DNA of 64,000 nucleotides from Pleurostoma richardsiae (Eukaryota; Ascomycota; Sordariomycetes; Calosphaeriales; Pleurostomataceae). The position numbers and the translations under genes are program-made. How positions within the stretch are numbered: the first letter of the stretch is position 1; each line of letters begins with the position of its first letter. The stretch is from assembly GCA_030052745.1 (NCBI GenBank), contig JANBVO010000008.1, forward strand, positions 806,001 to 870,000. Reading direction: 5' to 3'. Of this stretch, positions 21,801-34,539 are shown in pieces. The notes under the pieces are model-generated. The model made no database searches and was not told the DNA's origin. It saw nothing but the letters and a program-made list of their open reading frames with translations.

Positions 21801-22483
21801 CGCCCGCTCCATGTGCGGCTGGCCATCAAAAGACATATACCTTGCCGGGCCCCTCATAGTCTAGACTAACGGGCCCGTCGCCGAGATTCGTGCGTGACTA
21901 CCTAGTGCTTGAGATGCAATTTTTTTGTTCTCTTCTCTTGTCTTCGGGCGTTGGAACATATTAAGGAAAAAAGGAGAGATGGGAGAGTCAGGTTCCGACA
22001 TTTAAGCTCAACAACTACCTACTCCATCAATCATCACTGTTAATCCGACACACGACGTGTAGTTTCCGTTGAAAATGCCACACCCACCAACACCGGCCAA
22101 ATATTATGTGGACTGCTGCAAACTGCCAGAGCACCTGGACCGGAGCAGCGCTCAGTCTACCGTCGCGTCAGGATTCCTGGAGACGAAGACGGACCTCGTC
22201 GACAGAGAGTCAAATGTCGCGGTCACGAGGAATTCATGCAATCAGAACCGCAGGCTGAAATCCAGAACAAAGCCTCCCGATCCATCGTATTAGGACTCTC
22301 GCCGTATTAAAAGAGGATATGGTGACTGGAGAGTGGGAAGCAGAAGGGTATCTTTCGATATGCTGAATCGATACGGTATCGTGTCTTGCTGGTAGTGCAA
22401 GGGAATATTGCATCTGGAGAGCTCGCCATGCGAACAGTTGCCGAGGCTTTCCTTGCCCAAGAGCGTGTCAAAGGCGGCTCATA
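18841..22483. other. 3.6-kb intergenic region between the exchanger and Kin4
   Basis: The 5' side (18841 to about 19450) is presumably the promoter and leader of the Ca2+/H+ exchanger. It includes a dense cluster of AGGTACCT/TACCTAGGTA motifs at 19403-19455. Further AGGTACC copies lie at about 20411 and 20526. A 72-codon frame starting at ATG 22075 has no recognisable domain and is not called. The rest is open frames on both strands without protein character. No repeat or transposon part was recognised. Confidence 0.5.
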
Positions 22484-25400
22484 TCATCGATCCTCCCCAC
22501 CTCTTGCCTTGCCTCGTCTCCTGAAGAAGTCCATTACTCTTCGCGCCGCTCCACTACTGCCGGCGTGATCATGAGGTCGGGAATACTCATCCGTATCATA
22601 TGCATCGACGAACCGCTTATTCTTCTGAAGAACGCCGCGGTGGCCTCGACTGGTGTTGTGCCGCCGATTGTCGTAGACTTGCGGTTCCGTGTAGCCTGTC
22701 TGGTGAGGCGCCGAATTTGGGGGCCGGCGCGGGTTCTCCAATGAAGAATCGGATCCGGTATTTGGCGCTGAGTCTTGCTGTAGATATTGCGGGACAGCAG
22801 AAGGCCGCTGGTCATATTGACCAGAGGCAAACCGCTGATGTACCGGATTGTCATTCGGGGCGCGACGGGATTGCTGGGGACTTTGCAACTGAGCATACAT
22901 TCCATCAACTGCAGAAGCGTCCACCGGAGGTCCCTCGACAGTTTGATCGACATAATGGCCGTATTGGTCAACCTCCGCGGGATCCTGGACGGGGAGATCC
23001 TGCTGCGAATCTGGGCGAGGCGGGCCGTAGTCTTTCCCAATGCCGATGGCTTTGAGCGAAAAGGACTGGGGGAGGAGAGAGAAACGCCTAGTATGCTTCT
23101 CCCCAGACCCCTGAGAGCCCGCAATACTTCCGGATCTCTTTCTTCCGAGTCCGATGGAGAATGACCGTCGGGAGCGCTTTGAATCCATCGATGGACGTCC
23201 CTGCCTGTCGTCATTCGGGATCGCATATGACATACTGACAGGCGGATATTTCCTCGACTTCTCTGCCTGTGTCTGCGACTCCGGGCGCTTTCGGTTTCTT
23301 CCCCCAAAGATGGAGCCATTTCGGCCAAAGATCTTGCCTCCAATTTCACCAATAGTGTTGGATCGCTTGTGACCTCTCGCCTCACCGCCATCACCCTCAC
23401 CAGCAAAGCCTGAGACTCTTGCGAACTTGGAAGGGACACTGATACTGGGACGGCCATAGTCCATGTCAGGTTCCTCTTGAGGAATGGGGTTGGAGATATT
23501 GTAGTTCCTGGCGCCCTTAGGTTGTTGTATCCTTCCGTGTACATTAGTGCCGGCGACCGCTGGTGGTAATGGCTGCCCATACGAAGAGCGTGGTCCCGCT
23601 CCCAGCCCTCTTGAGCTGGTCGACCCGCCGGTCGCGGGTCTCCCGCCCGATGCTCCGGCCACGGTAGTCATGAGAGCATTGTCAGATGCAGCTCGCGCTC
23701 CCTCGCGGCTGGGACGTGACGGCAACACGTTTTGCTGTCTGTGGGAGCTAGGAGGTCTTCGAGACTGCACAGCACTCTTGCCGTAGGCATCCTTGGAGAC
23801 TGGTGGGTCTCTCGGCAACGGCTTGTCCTGAGAAGCAGAACTAACTTCAACAGGGCCTTGGCTGCCGGAGCGCACGCGAGTTTTTGCAGGAGTCCCTTGA
23901 GGGCCCGAAGGCTCGCCACGCTGAGTCTGGGTGGTCGGTGCCACATACTCGACCTGCACAGTCCTGCGCTTGTTGTCCCTCTGCTGTCGGGCGTACGCTG
24001 CTGCCTCTGCCTCGGGGTCAACGGTGCCCTGCTTGGTAGACAGGCCGCCGAGTACAGGCGATGCCGCCGCCTTCTTAGACGACTCGCGGACAGAGGCACT
24101 TCGAGCCAACATCGGCGCTTCTCCGACATCCTCTGAAGGGACTGTAGTGTTTTGGATCTCCCCAGGAGTGGTGGTGCTGCTGGTTATAAATTCGACGACG
24201 TGAGCGTATTCGCTCAGCCAACTATGCCGGGCCACCTCAAACAAGTCCGCCCGCTTCCGAGGGTTGGGCACAAGGATTCTTCTGAGCAGATCTCTGGCAT
24301 GCGGGGTGACGTATTCGGGAAACGTGAGGGGCGTATTGACGATATATTTGTAGAGAAGGTTGATATTATCGCCTTCTGGGTTGGCTGGGTCATCATCGAA
24401 AGGCAGGTAGCCGGCCAGCATAGCGTACTAGGGCAAGTCAGTATTAGGGGGCAGCCGATAGTCGAAGGGCTTCTCACTAGAATGACGCCGCAACTCCAGA
24501 CATCCACCTTACGCCCAGTGTATAGGGAGTCGCTAACAACCAGTTCCGGGGCCGCGTAGCACGGGCTGCCACAGCTGGTCTGCATCAGGTCGCCCTTTCT
24601 TGACCCGTTGGCTTTGACCTTGTCTAGCCCCATGCGCTTAACAAATTCCCGGTCCGACAGGTTCAGCTCCTCCTCCTCGCTAAGCTCCTCATTAGGGTCG
24701 AACGTGTTGGCGAAGCCGAAATCAGTGATGATGATGTTGCGGTTCCGGTCCAGAAGCAGATTCTCAAGCTTCAGATCACGGTGTACAATACCCTTCTTGT
24801 GGAGGTAGCCAACACCCGAGACAAGCTGGGCAAACAACCGCCGAGCTGCATTGTCTTTCAGGTATCGGTGGTTCAAGATATAATCGAACAGCTCCCCTCC
24901 AGAGGCATATTCCAAAACAATGCCATAGTGTCTCTCCGACTCTTCCATCTTATGGAGCCGAACGATGTTTGGATGTGTCAATTGCTTCAGAATAGCGACT
25001 TCGCGCATGATTTTGGCCATTCGTGAGGGATTGTTGCCAAGCTGATCCTTCTTGATAAGCTTGATAGCGACCTATATTTGCACATTGTCAGTTTTCGCAC
25101 TCCTTGAACACCAAGTGGATAGTCATGCGTACTTGGACACCGCCCTCCTGTTTCCAACCAAGCTTGACTTTGCCGAACTCGCCCTCACCAATAGTGTTGC
25201 CAAGAATGTACTCGCCGAACTTTGTATGCTTCTCGCGTTTCGAGTGGTCGTGCCTGCTTCGACCACCCCGTCGTCCCTCATCACCGTGCTCTGCAGTTGC
25301 GACAACGGGTGGGGGGGCAGCATCGTCCACGTCTTGTAGCGATTCGTTGAGGTGAGGCTGGGCCAAAGCCATCCGCTCTCGCTCCCTCTCGATGTCGACT

Positions 25401-26092
25401 TCAGGTTGGGAAATGAGAATGCTATTGAGGATTTCGCTCGCTTCTCGTGACGGACCTTGAGACGAAGACAAAACGTTATTTCCTGGCACCTGGTGCAGTT
25501 GATATGGGAAACTGTTCGACGAACCTCCTGATCGCCCCTCACGGTGACTGCTGGACCGCTGCGGGGCCTCCTGCGCTGCATGGTGCGTCCTACGACTCCG
25601 CGAGCTTTGGGCTGCAGCCTCGTCCTGATAAGGCTGGCCATTGTCAGCAAGCCCATTCGAGTCAGGCCCTCGTCGGGAGGAGCTGGTTCCCCGGTCGTTT
25701 GCATATGCCGCTCTCCGGGAACTCGAACCCCCACTGGCGCTTCCCTGAGTATGTTGTGTTGAGGACGTTCTAGGCGGCACGGCGGTAGCCATATTTCTCC
25801 GACGGTCGGACGAGGACGGCTGATACTCGGAGGCAGCGCCTGTGACAGGCACAGGCGAGGCGATTGCGGTACGGGAGCTCATGGGAGAATCGCTGGCGCT
25901 ATGTTTCCGGGAGGGCCGGTTCGATGATGAGGAAGCCGTCGGGTCCTGCGGGTTTGCATGATAAGCTTCACGTGCGGGAGATGAATGTGACGATGCGTAA
26001 GGTCGATTTGCCGGCGAGGCCGGGACCAGAGGCGGTGTATTCAGCGCGGCGACCGAGGTGGGCTGTGGTGCAGTTTGTAGGGCGGTAGACAT
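22484..26092 (-). CDS. KIN4: Serine/threonine kinase of the Kin4/KfsA type
   Basis: A CAMK/Snf1-related kinase. Yeast Kin4 restrains mitotic exit when the spindle is misplaced, and the Aspergillus homologue KfsA affects septation (family knowledge). Three exons (26092-25133, 25071-24478, 24427-22484) encode 1,165 residues; introns are 61 and 50 nt. A 290-residue Ser/Pro/Arg-rich N-terminus precedes the kinase domain: the Gly loop [11 protein letters not shown] just before residue 312, VAIK with Lys 324, HRDLKLEN with Asp 419, DFG with Asp 437, and APE at about 494-496. The activation segment is about 60 residues long because of an acidic insertion ([13 protein letters not shown]), then [12 protein letters not shown]. 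The C-terminal 580 residues are disordered, Ser/Arg-rich, and end in a basic helix [16 protein letters not shown] that could bind membrane or the spindle pole (inference). Confidence 0.9.
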
Positions 26093-29000
26093 TTTCTACG
26101 CGCAAGGCGCAGAAGAGATAATCTCGCTCAGAGGTGGCACGCCGGTGATGCAGAAGCTTCTTGTGGGAATTGGAACTGATCAAGCTGGGAGGAACGCGAT
26201 GGAGAGAGGTGTGTACAACCAGAGTGAGGATGGGAAATGTCGGCAGGTTTCAGAAGTAGATAGCTTGGTAGCCACCACAGGATGCCCTACAATTAATTGA
26301 CTGGATAATGCAACGAGTTATCCAGAGCTACCACTGGCCCATCGCCGTTCTCATGGTGCGCTGCGATTTGTTGTCCCGGGAGCCAGTTGTCGCTGATCTC
26401 CTATTATTTTTTTCGCCTCAGCGTCGGGCGTCAACGTGCAGCGCAGACGCGACACCCGCAGCACTGGTGAGGAAACGTGATTGTTGTCTGGTAGTGTTGA
26501 TTAGACGACGCGCGATAGGGGGCCGGTGCTGCGGCCGCGGGTCTCGGTGGACAGGGCCAGACTCGCCTCGCCGTGCAGACAGGAGGGGATTCGACTCCGG
26601 CACGGTTGTCGAGGTGGTCGCCGGTGCTTGTCAAAGGGCTCCTGTGCAGCCGGCAGAGCGCAGGAGAGGAGAGAGAGTGAGGCCAGGACTGGAGATGTTG
26701 GACGAGAGTGGAAGGGGGAGGGAGAAAGAGGGAGCGCTTGTTCTTCTTTGGGGTAAGACAGTCTGAGGCGGGTGCGAAGGTAAGGTCAGGTACAATGGGA
26801 AGGTACCTTAATTTGGCGAGATGATGGGACGCTGTCTCGATTGTACCTGCGGCTGGCAGGTACCTGGGGCCGGGGGCTGGAGTCAGCCAACGTCGCGCTA
26901 TGGCGCCGCTGCATCCAGGTACCTGTTGAGTGAGCTACACCAGTCCCCCCAAGCATGAACGGCTTCCGCATGCTAAATCAAATGGTCCTTAAATTATCTC
27001 CTTTCTCGGACTAAGCGATGCTCCCTGTTCTTGGGCGAGGGTATCTGTTGTTTCCACTCCACATTTGTATCTCGACGAGGGAGATCTCGAGTTCCCAACC
27101 TTCCATTTTTATACACCACGGACTGCAACCCCCAAACATCGCGAATCCGGTCTTGACCTGACCGGCGACCTACTTGACTCTCAACCATCTTATCTAGCTT
27201 GCTTGGCGACATGGAAGCGGCGACCGCCTGGACAGTTGACCGACCTCTTCTCTTCTCTGGTGCCGACATGTGAGACATCCGCACCGCTATCTTGTGCCCA
27301 GTGCGCAAGATACACCTTGTGGGGTGAGGTTCTGGAGACAGCACAGCGGCAGAGCGGCGCAAACCGACTATATTGTGATGCGTGAGACATGGTGGGCAGG
27401 CATGTCTCACCTCGACCCAGACTCGACTTATACGGTACGAAGCTGGGTGGCAACTAGTCTAAAGAGTACTTAGCTACCCGGCCAAGCCAGCTCGGGGCTT
27501 CTTCGTGACGAGAGGCCTTGATGCGGCGGCTAGAACCCAGGGCAGCCTCGGGCACACGGCAATAGCCGCAGCACCAAACAGTTGGGCTCCAGGTCTTCTA
27601 TGGCATAACAGTAACAGCACCGCGAGTGGTACGATGGGCATGGCCATTGACGCAGCAGCAGCAGCAGCAGCCCGTTTCACAGCAACAAACAACTCGAACC
27701 GTTCATACAGAGAGGACGTGCTGGGATGTTGCATCGACCATGATATCCTCAGACGAGGATTGTGATCACCAGGCCCCCTTCGGGATGTTCCAGCGCTGAA
27801 AGCCCTTTCGTCTGTTTGCCATGTCAGGTGCACAGTCATGGAGTTCTTGCCAAGAGAGGCAGCAGGTTATTGTCCTAGCATCGGCATCGACCTTCGGAAG
27901 GGGCGTCATCGCTCCCCAGACCCGTACGATGCCTAATATCCGAACCAAGCACGCTCCAACTTCAGCCGGTTCCACATTGTTCGAGAAGCTTTGGTACTTG
28001 TCATGCCCGGCCCAGCGTCCGAGACGTCCACATGCCCATTCATTGCTCTGCACTCAACATCTCTCCACGCATGACCCCGACGGCTCTCAAGCGAAGGACA
28101 ACCTGCTCTCTTCATCTACCCCCAGCTTCGTCAGTCCTCTTTTGGCAACAGCCACTAAAAACGCCCCTGGTGAAAGTTTCGGGCTGTTAACTAGCCTACC
28201 TAGGAAACCAACTGACTAGCCGTAGGCAGTTTACGGCCCACGGGAGCAGTTTAGCTCCTGCGGGACCTTACCCCTGGGCTGATGCGAGCAGGGACAGGGG
28301 TTCCATGCAACCGCTGATATCATTTGTTTCCTTTGTGGAAATCCCTTCAGTCCTCCGGCTGCTTGACAAGTTAAGCCGAAGTCAAACAAGCAAAACTTCA
28401 GCCAGGAAAGCAGAAACACCAGTCGATAGAGCCCAAAGTCCGCGCTCTGCAAAACGCGCACGCGTCTTCATGCGCACGTTATGCACGTTATGCAATGGCT
28501 TCCGGGCCTAGCGTCCCTTTACCGGCGTCAACTCTCCGGATTCTGGTTAAAGACCACTCCTTGCATTGACGTGGCATTTAGTTCGGGCAGCGAACTGGCC
28601 AATATGGTGACCAGCCGAGGTTTCTCGTCAACCAACTTCTGAGCCTGTACTAGTCTGTCTCATACAACGTGATTCAATGCAGCATAGAGTAGAAGCAGAG
28701 TGGCAGGCTATTGGCAACTGGCACATCGTAAACCGGTACTCAAGGAGCAAACGCTACAATTTCTTGGCTCTCGATGGAGACCATGTCCGTGGAGGCATGA
28801 GAGTCGGAGATGACCCCCAAGTCCACTACAAGGGTCAACCTGCCTCATGGTGCAAAGGGTGGGCATACCATAGTAAACAAAACCTCCCCACGCACGAGCT
28901 GAACTTGGCTGCGTCTCTCGAGCTACGCTTCCTGCAAGTTTCATCAGCTCGACTGCAAACGAGCAAGAAGCCGTCTTTGCAGAGTTTTTTTTCGCCGAGA

Positions 29001-29875
29001 ATCCCTGAGAGACGCTGGCAGCGACAGCTCCTGTACCCTTACCTTACCTCCCTACCTTAGGCATGTAACGTCGCCGGCCAACACTTCCAGGTGACGTCGC
29101 TCGCACTGCGACATGCTACCCCCCCGCAGCAAGAGTTCATGCTGGCTGCAGATCCCATTTTAACGGAAGCCGAATGGCCAAAGAGTCCGCGCGAACGCGT
29201 CTACGACCTGCCTTCACAATTCGCACGCGGGTCGCGTAAATTAATAGCGGAAAAACGTGTGCGCATTAATCCGTCGGGATGGGTGGTCATCCGGGCAGGA
29301 CGAGGCGAATAGCAGGCCTTCGTCAAAATGCTGTTCTGCAGTTGATGGAAGAGTGCCGTTTTATGGCGGTACGCATTGCGCGGTTGGCTTCGAGGTGGAA
29401 AAATGCCCTGTTCCGGCTGTCGGGACGATGGACCCAAGTCGGGAAGCAAACAACCACGCCTAGCGGCCCTCGAACAGCAGACACACAGCTGAGGACACTT
29501 ATCAATACGAGAGATGATCACGTACGGAGCCAGTCTGCACTGCTGCAGATAGTTGACGGCTGCCCGCCTTAGCCGTGCATACAAGTCATTTCGCGGGCAC
29601 AGCTTGTGAGACGCCTGCGATCCCCCGAGGCCGGTGTTTCAAGTCCGTCGCTCTACCACGGTTCAGTCAGGCTTATCAAAGAGATGGCGCGCGATGAGTC
29701 GGTCAATCACATGTCTTCGATGTACTCCGTAGTCTTTCTGCGTCTCGTTCTAGACCAGACCTGCGTGTTAGAGCTAACGTGTCACTTGAGCTGTTGCTGC
29801 CAGTTGCTACTCACGTGCATTTTTAGAACCTTTTTCTTCTATGTACGACTCTCCAGGGGAGGAAAGGAAGGCTAT
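26093..29875. other. 3.8-kb intergenic region between Kin4 and GWT1
   Basis: The first few hundred bases are the likely Kin4 promoter. AGGTACCT-type motifs cluster at about 26780-26930. A (GCA)n run lies at 27652-27670. Open frames on both strands up to about 130 codons, for example 28677-29060, lack any domain or typical composition. No RNA gene was found. A passage near 29625-29650 superficially resembles a tRNA T-arm but no cloverleaf could be drawn. Confidence 0.5.
27652..27670. repeat. GCA trinucleotide repeat
   Basis: About six tandem GCA units in a stretch without a supported gene. Confidence 0.8.
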
Positions 29876-31437
29876 TCATAGTTTGATCGAGATATTGTAC
29901 GCATCCAAGCCGACGGCCACGCCAACTACGGCCAGACTGTAAGCTACCAAGATGCCCATCGACACGGCCGGCCCCACGTCCAGGGTCGGGACCGTGAGAT
30001 TGGCCAAGCCGGTCAGGAGGTTCGCGAGGAGAAACACCGCAAGGCCGTTGCGGTTGCACGCCCGCAAGACCCGGCTCGTAGCCGTCTCATACGCCTCCCT
30101 CTCGGTCTTGGCATCATGAGCGTTGTAGAACGCCGGAAAGAAGAACGTATCGATACAGCAGAAGACGAACAACTGGACGGAGTTGAATGACACCACCCAC
30201 AGCATATATGGCAGGTTTGCCAGTCTCCTCGACACTGTCACGCCGGCCCCGTAATTGTAGTCTGTGACCAGGAAATAGAGCGCCATCCAGATGCCGCTCC
30301 ACGCTCCCATGGTGAGTAATAGTTTTTTTCTTTGTGCCGCTGGACTAGCTCCACTCCGCTGGTTCAGGCTGCGCGGCAGGACGTACATGCCGGTGTCCTG
30401 TCCAGCCAGAAAGATAGCAAGATACCCGATAAAGCTGAATATGCCCTCTCTGTTCATAGATATGAGGTCGGTTCTCGGCGCGGTGAGAATGTAGGCCTTC
30501 AAAGAGGTGCTTTCGAGCACGACCTGGTAGATCACACCAATCAAGATGGCCAGGGCGGCATATGACGGGACGAATCTGAGGGCAGACTGGAAGATGGCGA
30601 CGAATGGCGGAAGGAAGCCCAGCGTGAAGAAAAAGTTCCAGTGCACGCCATATTCCGTGATATGCTCCGCATAATCCAAGCCCTTGACGCTCATTAGCCG
30701 CACAAAGCCCAGGACCAGCAGCGGCAGAGAATGCCTCATGGAATAGAGCAGCCTGCGGGTGAGTGGCATAGCCCGACCCTCGGCGCGTTCTTTCAGCACA
30801 GGTCGAGCGGCGACAACCCCTCCCGAATAGACGAAGGCCCCGACGCCGATGTCCATCAAAGAGGTGCCCCATGTCTCAACCTTGGCAAAGCGCCTAGGGA
30901 ATATCCTGAAGTCGACGGCAAGAATTGCGAGAATTGTGGCCACCATCATGCAACCCCGGAACGTCGTGAGAAAAGGCTTCGTTGGCAGCGGATCAAGCGT
31001 GGAGGGTTGCTTCGACTGAGCATTTGGCGGCAGTCTCGGCCTCTTCCTCGGGGCCCCGAGGTTTGGCGGAAGCGCATAGACCAGGAGAGCCGGCGCCAGG
31101 AGCAACAAACTGAGCAGACCGGGTGCGTTGGCATACAGCGTAAACGCGAGCAGGACGGCGCCGACATTGAGCAGGAAATCGACGACAAAGGCGAGGGGCG
31201 TGTACGGCTTGAAGAAGGACTGGCGCGCCTGGAGGACGGACCAGAGGACAACAGCTACCTGCTCACACAATTATCAGGTTTCGGTCTTTCATGGCTTCTC
31301 CATCATGGGTGAGCAGCTGGTGTTTTGCTTACAGGCGCAACTGCCGTGACGGCGCTGATCTCGCCGACGGAGCCTCCTGAAAGACCGGACACGAAGTCCT
31401 CTTTGAGCTGCTTGTAGCTGGCTGTCGCGTTCGCCAT
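29876..31437 (-). CDS. GWT1: GPI-anchored wall protein transfer 1, inositol acyltransferase
   Basis: An ER membrane enzyme that acylates the inositol of glucosaminyl-phosphatidylinositol, an early step of GPI-anchor synthesis needed to attach mannoproteins to the wall. It is the target of manogepix-type antifungals (family knowledge). Two exons (31437-31333 and 31258-29876) join through a 74-nt intron to give 495 residues; yeast Gwt1 has 490. The N-terminus [22 protein letters not shown] is followed by about a dozen hydrophobic segments. Family-typical blocks include [51 protein letters not shown] and the terminal [10 protein letters not shown]. There is no signal peptide beyond the first membrane segment, as usual for the family. 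The gene is divergent from the gene at 32333. Confidence 0.95.
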
Positions 31438-32332
31438 GTTGGAGGTTCCAGGTATGAGAATTGAGAAGAATCAGGACCTGGGAGGGTGTGGAGGCATTTC
31501 GGTGGGCGAGAGATACCACGCAGGCTGAGGCCAGCTGTCAACTCCACAGGCGATATGTGATGTGTTTGTTCGAGAAGTTGCCAGCCTCGGGAGCCGAAAC
31601 TATGACATAAAGTTGTGGCCAGCACCCAAGCAGCTAAAGCTTCTTCCCCTTGCAGCCACGGGAGGCTTGCAGACTAAACTGGCAGGCCGGAGACAGAGAT
31701 CCGCCAATGGCAAGCTGCACGTGACTGGAGACTAGCTCGGGGATAAATCCGCCAAGCGCGCGCGTTGAAGCTTCTTGACTCATGGCCCGACAACTGATGC
31801 GTGGTGTTGTGGCCGTTGACGGCCATCACTTACTCGCACCGGCGTTTCGTCAAGGTGACAGAATCCACACACACACTCCACAGTAGCTGAGGCGTGGCAA
31901 ACGGTTCTCTTTGTTCGCGCTACCACCGCACCGGTAAGTGGGAAGGTAAGCACGACGTCAAGCCGGTCTCCTAATCTGTCCCCTTCTTTGTTCTGCAAGA
32001 GGCCGGTAGTCTCAAGGAATGCTTTGTCCCGGCGCTGGCTCGGACTCTTGGTGCTCTCCGGTGCCCTCCGCTTGTCCTCGCGACATATCAGAGTTCAAAG
32101 CTTTGATCTCTTTGAGAGATGCCCCTCCTCCCGAAAAAGGGGGGTAGAGGGATACAAAAGAGGTGGTCTGCTGCTCGCGGCCTTCGTGGCCTTGGCTAGC
32201 AGCCCAGCATCCCCCCCATCGTCCATCTCACTTCTTCATTCTCTAGCGTGTTTCCGGGCGAGCCAGCTTGCTTGCTCGCTTGCTCGCTTGCTTGCTTGCT
32301 AGACCTGGAATTGCTTTACTACTGTCACTACG
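31438..32332. promoter_or_regulatory. Divergent intergenic region, GWT1 and the gene at 32333
   Basis: 895 bp between two divergent start codons, presumably holding both promoters. The side next to the plus-strand gene ends in a CTTG/CTCG tetranucleotide repeat. No gene is recognised. Confidence 0.5.
32266..32300. repeat. CTTG/CTCG tetranucleotide repeat in the leader of the gene at 32333
   Basis: About eight GCTT/GCTC units, ending about 32 bp before the ATG and so probably within the 5' leader. Confidence 0.8.
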
Positions 32333-33620
32333 ATGGAGGCTGAAAGCCGCAGCCGTCCAGATCTAAAACCAATCTGGACCGAACCGTATAGCGTGGGCGG
32401 CCATCCCAGGGCCGCCTTCCGGGCCGCCCACAGCAGTCATGTCATTTCCCCCTCACCTAGATCCCCTAAGAGTATACCGAGTCCTATGTATCCGTCCACG
32501 ACTGGATATGATCAGACCATGAGGAGGCACGAGAGGGCCCTCGTAGAGAGGCTAGAGGCAAGGAACAGAAGTGGACCGGGAGACCAAATGCCTTCGAGTC
32601 TGATGTCCCCTGGCACGGAGCAAATGGTGGCATCTCGATTTGAAAAGGTGTCAGTCAACAGCCCCCTCCGGCCTCGAACTCCAGGAGCGCCACCACCGAC
32701 CCCTGCGTCTGCATACCCTCTCGAGACCCGGAGACAGACGATTGCCGCGGAGACTCGGTCCATGCTGCTCTCTGGCGTTTCCCAGACGCAAGCCAGCAGC
32801 CTCGGCGCTATCATTGACCGTCGGCAGTCTGCTCCTGCCGAGGTCATATTGCGGCAGAGACAGAACAGTTTTCTCCTCTTTCGGGAGCAGCTTCAGGCAT
32901 GGGGACACGTCCATTTCGGCAACGCGACAAATGCAGATGTATTTGTGGCTGCCGTCTCTATGCGGCGACCAAGCGACTCGTCGTCTGATGGAGGGGAACC
33001 CGATAAGAAGCACTCGGACCGTGTCACCATCCGTGCTCGCGTCCGGCCGCGAGACCTAGACAAGAAGCCGTTCTTGATCACCCGGGAGTTCGACCTCGAG
33101 GAGCTGCGATCCACGATTCCTCAAGGAAGACCCACCCCGACACAATCTCGAAGGCCGTCCTTGGACCTGACCGCAAGGGCTGCATTACCAAGCTCACGGC
33201 GACGGGCTACCAGCACTAGGACTGCACTTCGGTCCTCGGATCGAGTCTTGAGGTCCGCTACCAACAATAGCGGTGGCCGCCAGATCGTTCCAGGGACCAA
33301 AGAAATTCCAATCCGTAAGTCTCCCCGTGGGCTCACATACTCATCCCCACGTATTCCGATCCTCTGGGCACCACTCTGCCTTCTCTACCTACAAGCGTAA
33401 CCGTGCTAACGGTTGTACAGACTTACCATATGCTCGCTCATATCTGCCTGTTTTGGCAGCGCTGATGTTGTCGGGCCACATACAAGGGAAGGACATCATC
33501 GATCTACCTCTGCCACATCCCGAGGTGTGGCAGAAGACTGTGGCGTATGTATACACCGGCCAGGGAGAGTTAACTGAAGCAATGAAGCAGAACATCCTGC
33601 ATTTGGGCGGCAGACCGTAA
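32333..33620 (+). CDS. Conserved fungal protein, possibly Clp1 (clampless)-like with a BTB-like C-terminus
   Basis: Two exons (32333-33314 and 33421-33620) encode 393 residues. The intron has a GTAAGT donor and a TGCTAAC branch site. The N-terminal 150 residues are Pro/Ser-rich and disordered. A conserved-looking block follows (RQRQNSFLLFREQLQAWGHV, then HFGNATNADVFVAA), then RVRPRDLDKKPFLITREFDL. The C-terminal exon reads LPYARSYLPVLAALMLSGHI and DLPLPHPEVWQKTVAYVYTG. That resembles the end of a BTB/POZ-like fold, where a Leu/Pro-rich strand precedes a helix and YVYTG. I associate this layout with ascomycete proteins labelled clampless-1-like, but that link is from memory and weak. No catalytic motif is seen. 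The protein ends directly after LHLGGRP. Confidence 0.72.
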
Positions 33621-34539
33621 AAGAAACCAAAAAGACGGTCTGTCTTGATGCAGCTTTCCGGTAAGGGTTGGATATAGCGTGGAGCAAAATGGAGTTGGTC
33701 GGAATCCGTTGTGTTTATGCGTGCTTTCGTCTGCACTTCGCCCCCGGAGTGTTATATTTGGCCTTCTATTATCTACGAAGATTGATATGGGCGAGTAGGG
33801 ACATCGCGATCTCATCTACTTGGCCTTTTACGAGTTTCATGATGCACCTATAGGTATGTAAGGAAGGTAATTAGCTCAGGAGTAATATGCACCCAGAATG
33901 TCTCGTCTATCGCTTTCTAGCGTCTCAATCGCGAGTCACTTTATGCCATGCCCTACTTCACTTGCAGTGCAATCAATCCGCCTCTGCTCGCCTCCTGGTT
34001 TATTTACCTTTGTCCGTCCCTGGTTGCGGTGGCGCGTCCCCAATCAAGTGTGTCGGAGCGTCCCGGGCAGTCCCGTCCGGCCAAACCTTAACACCGTGAA
34101 GGTACCTCTAGACAACAACTCTGTCTGCATCAACCTCAGCCAGTCAGTCGCTCTAGCAGACAAAAAGCGAGAGCTGGGGAGAGAACATGGATATCCGTGC
34201 TACGGAACACTCGCTCCTTACTTTTGGCAGCTCTGGCGGCCTAAGGTAGGACGAGGCAAATATCTTTTTTGAGTTCCAGTTCCACGCGGCAACGGGAAAC
34301 AGCATTACCCGCGAGACCTTCCGTGAGTCAACAAGTCCGCATCCGCCCTTTCCGATGGAGCGGCTATATCAACCTCGAATTCCCGCAAGGTATGTCCGCA
34401 ACGTCGCAGTCTGCCAAGAACTATCATCGGCAACATCCTGCCAATCTACATCCTTTTGGAGGACGCTTTGCCCACCCGTCTCTCTTCCACAGCAAGTTGT
34501 CCCGTCGCTGACAGCGTCACCACGAAGGCCACCGGCGCG
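33621..34539. other. Intergenic region before the P-loop gene
   Basis: No gene is recognised in these 919 bp. A CTGACAG just before the next start codon looks like an intron end, so a leader intron or an additional 5' exon of the next gene is possible. One AGGTACCT copy lies at about 34100. Confidence 0.5.

Noticed and set aside
22069-22293. Short plus-strand frame (72 codons from ATG 22075)
   Set aside because: It has no domain, signal peptide or conserved look; too weak to call.
22534-23580. 348-codon second frame on the same strand as Kin4
   Set aside because: It is an alternative reading of the disordered, Ser/Arg-rich tail; the Kin4 frame continues the kinase through in-phase splices.
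29600-29660. tRNA-like T-arm (GTTTCAAGTCC)
   Set aside because: No acceptor stem, D-arm or anticodon arm could be drawn around it.
33864-33900. A-box-like TTAGCTCAGGAG
   Set aside because: No matching B box or cloverleaf lies downstream.
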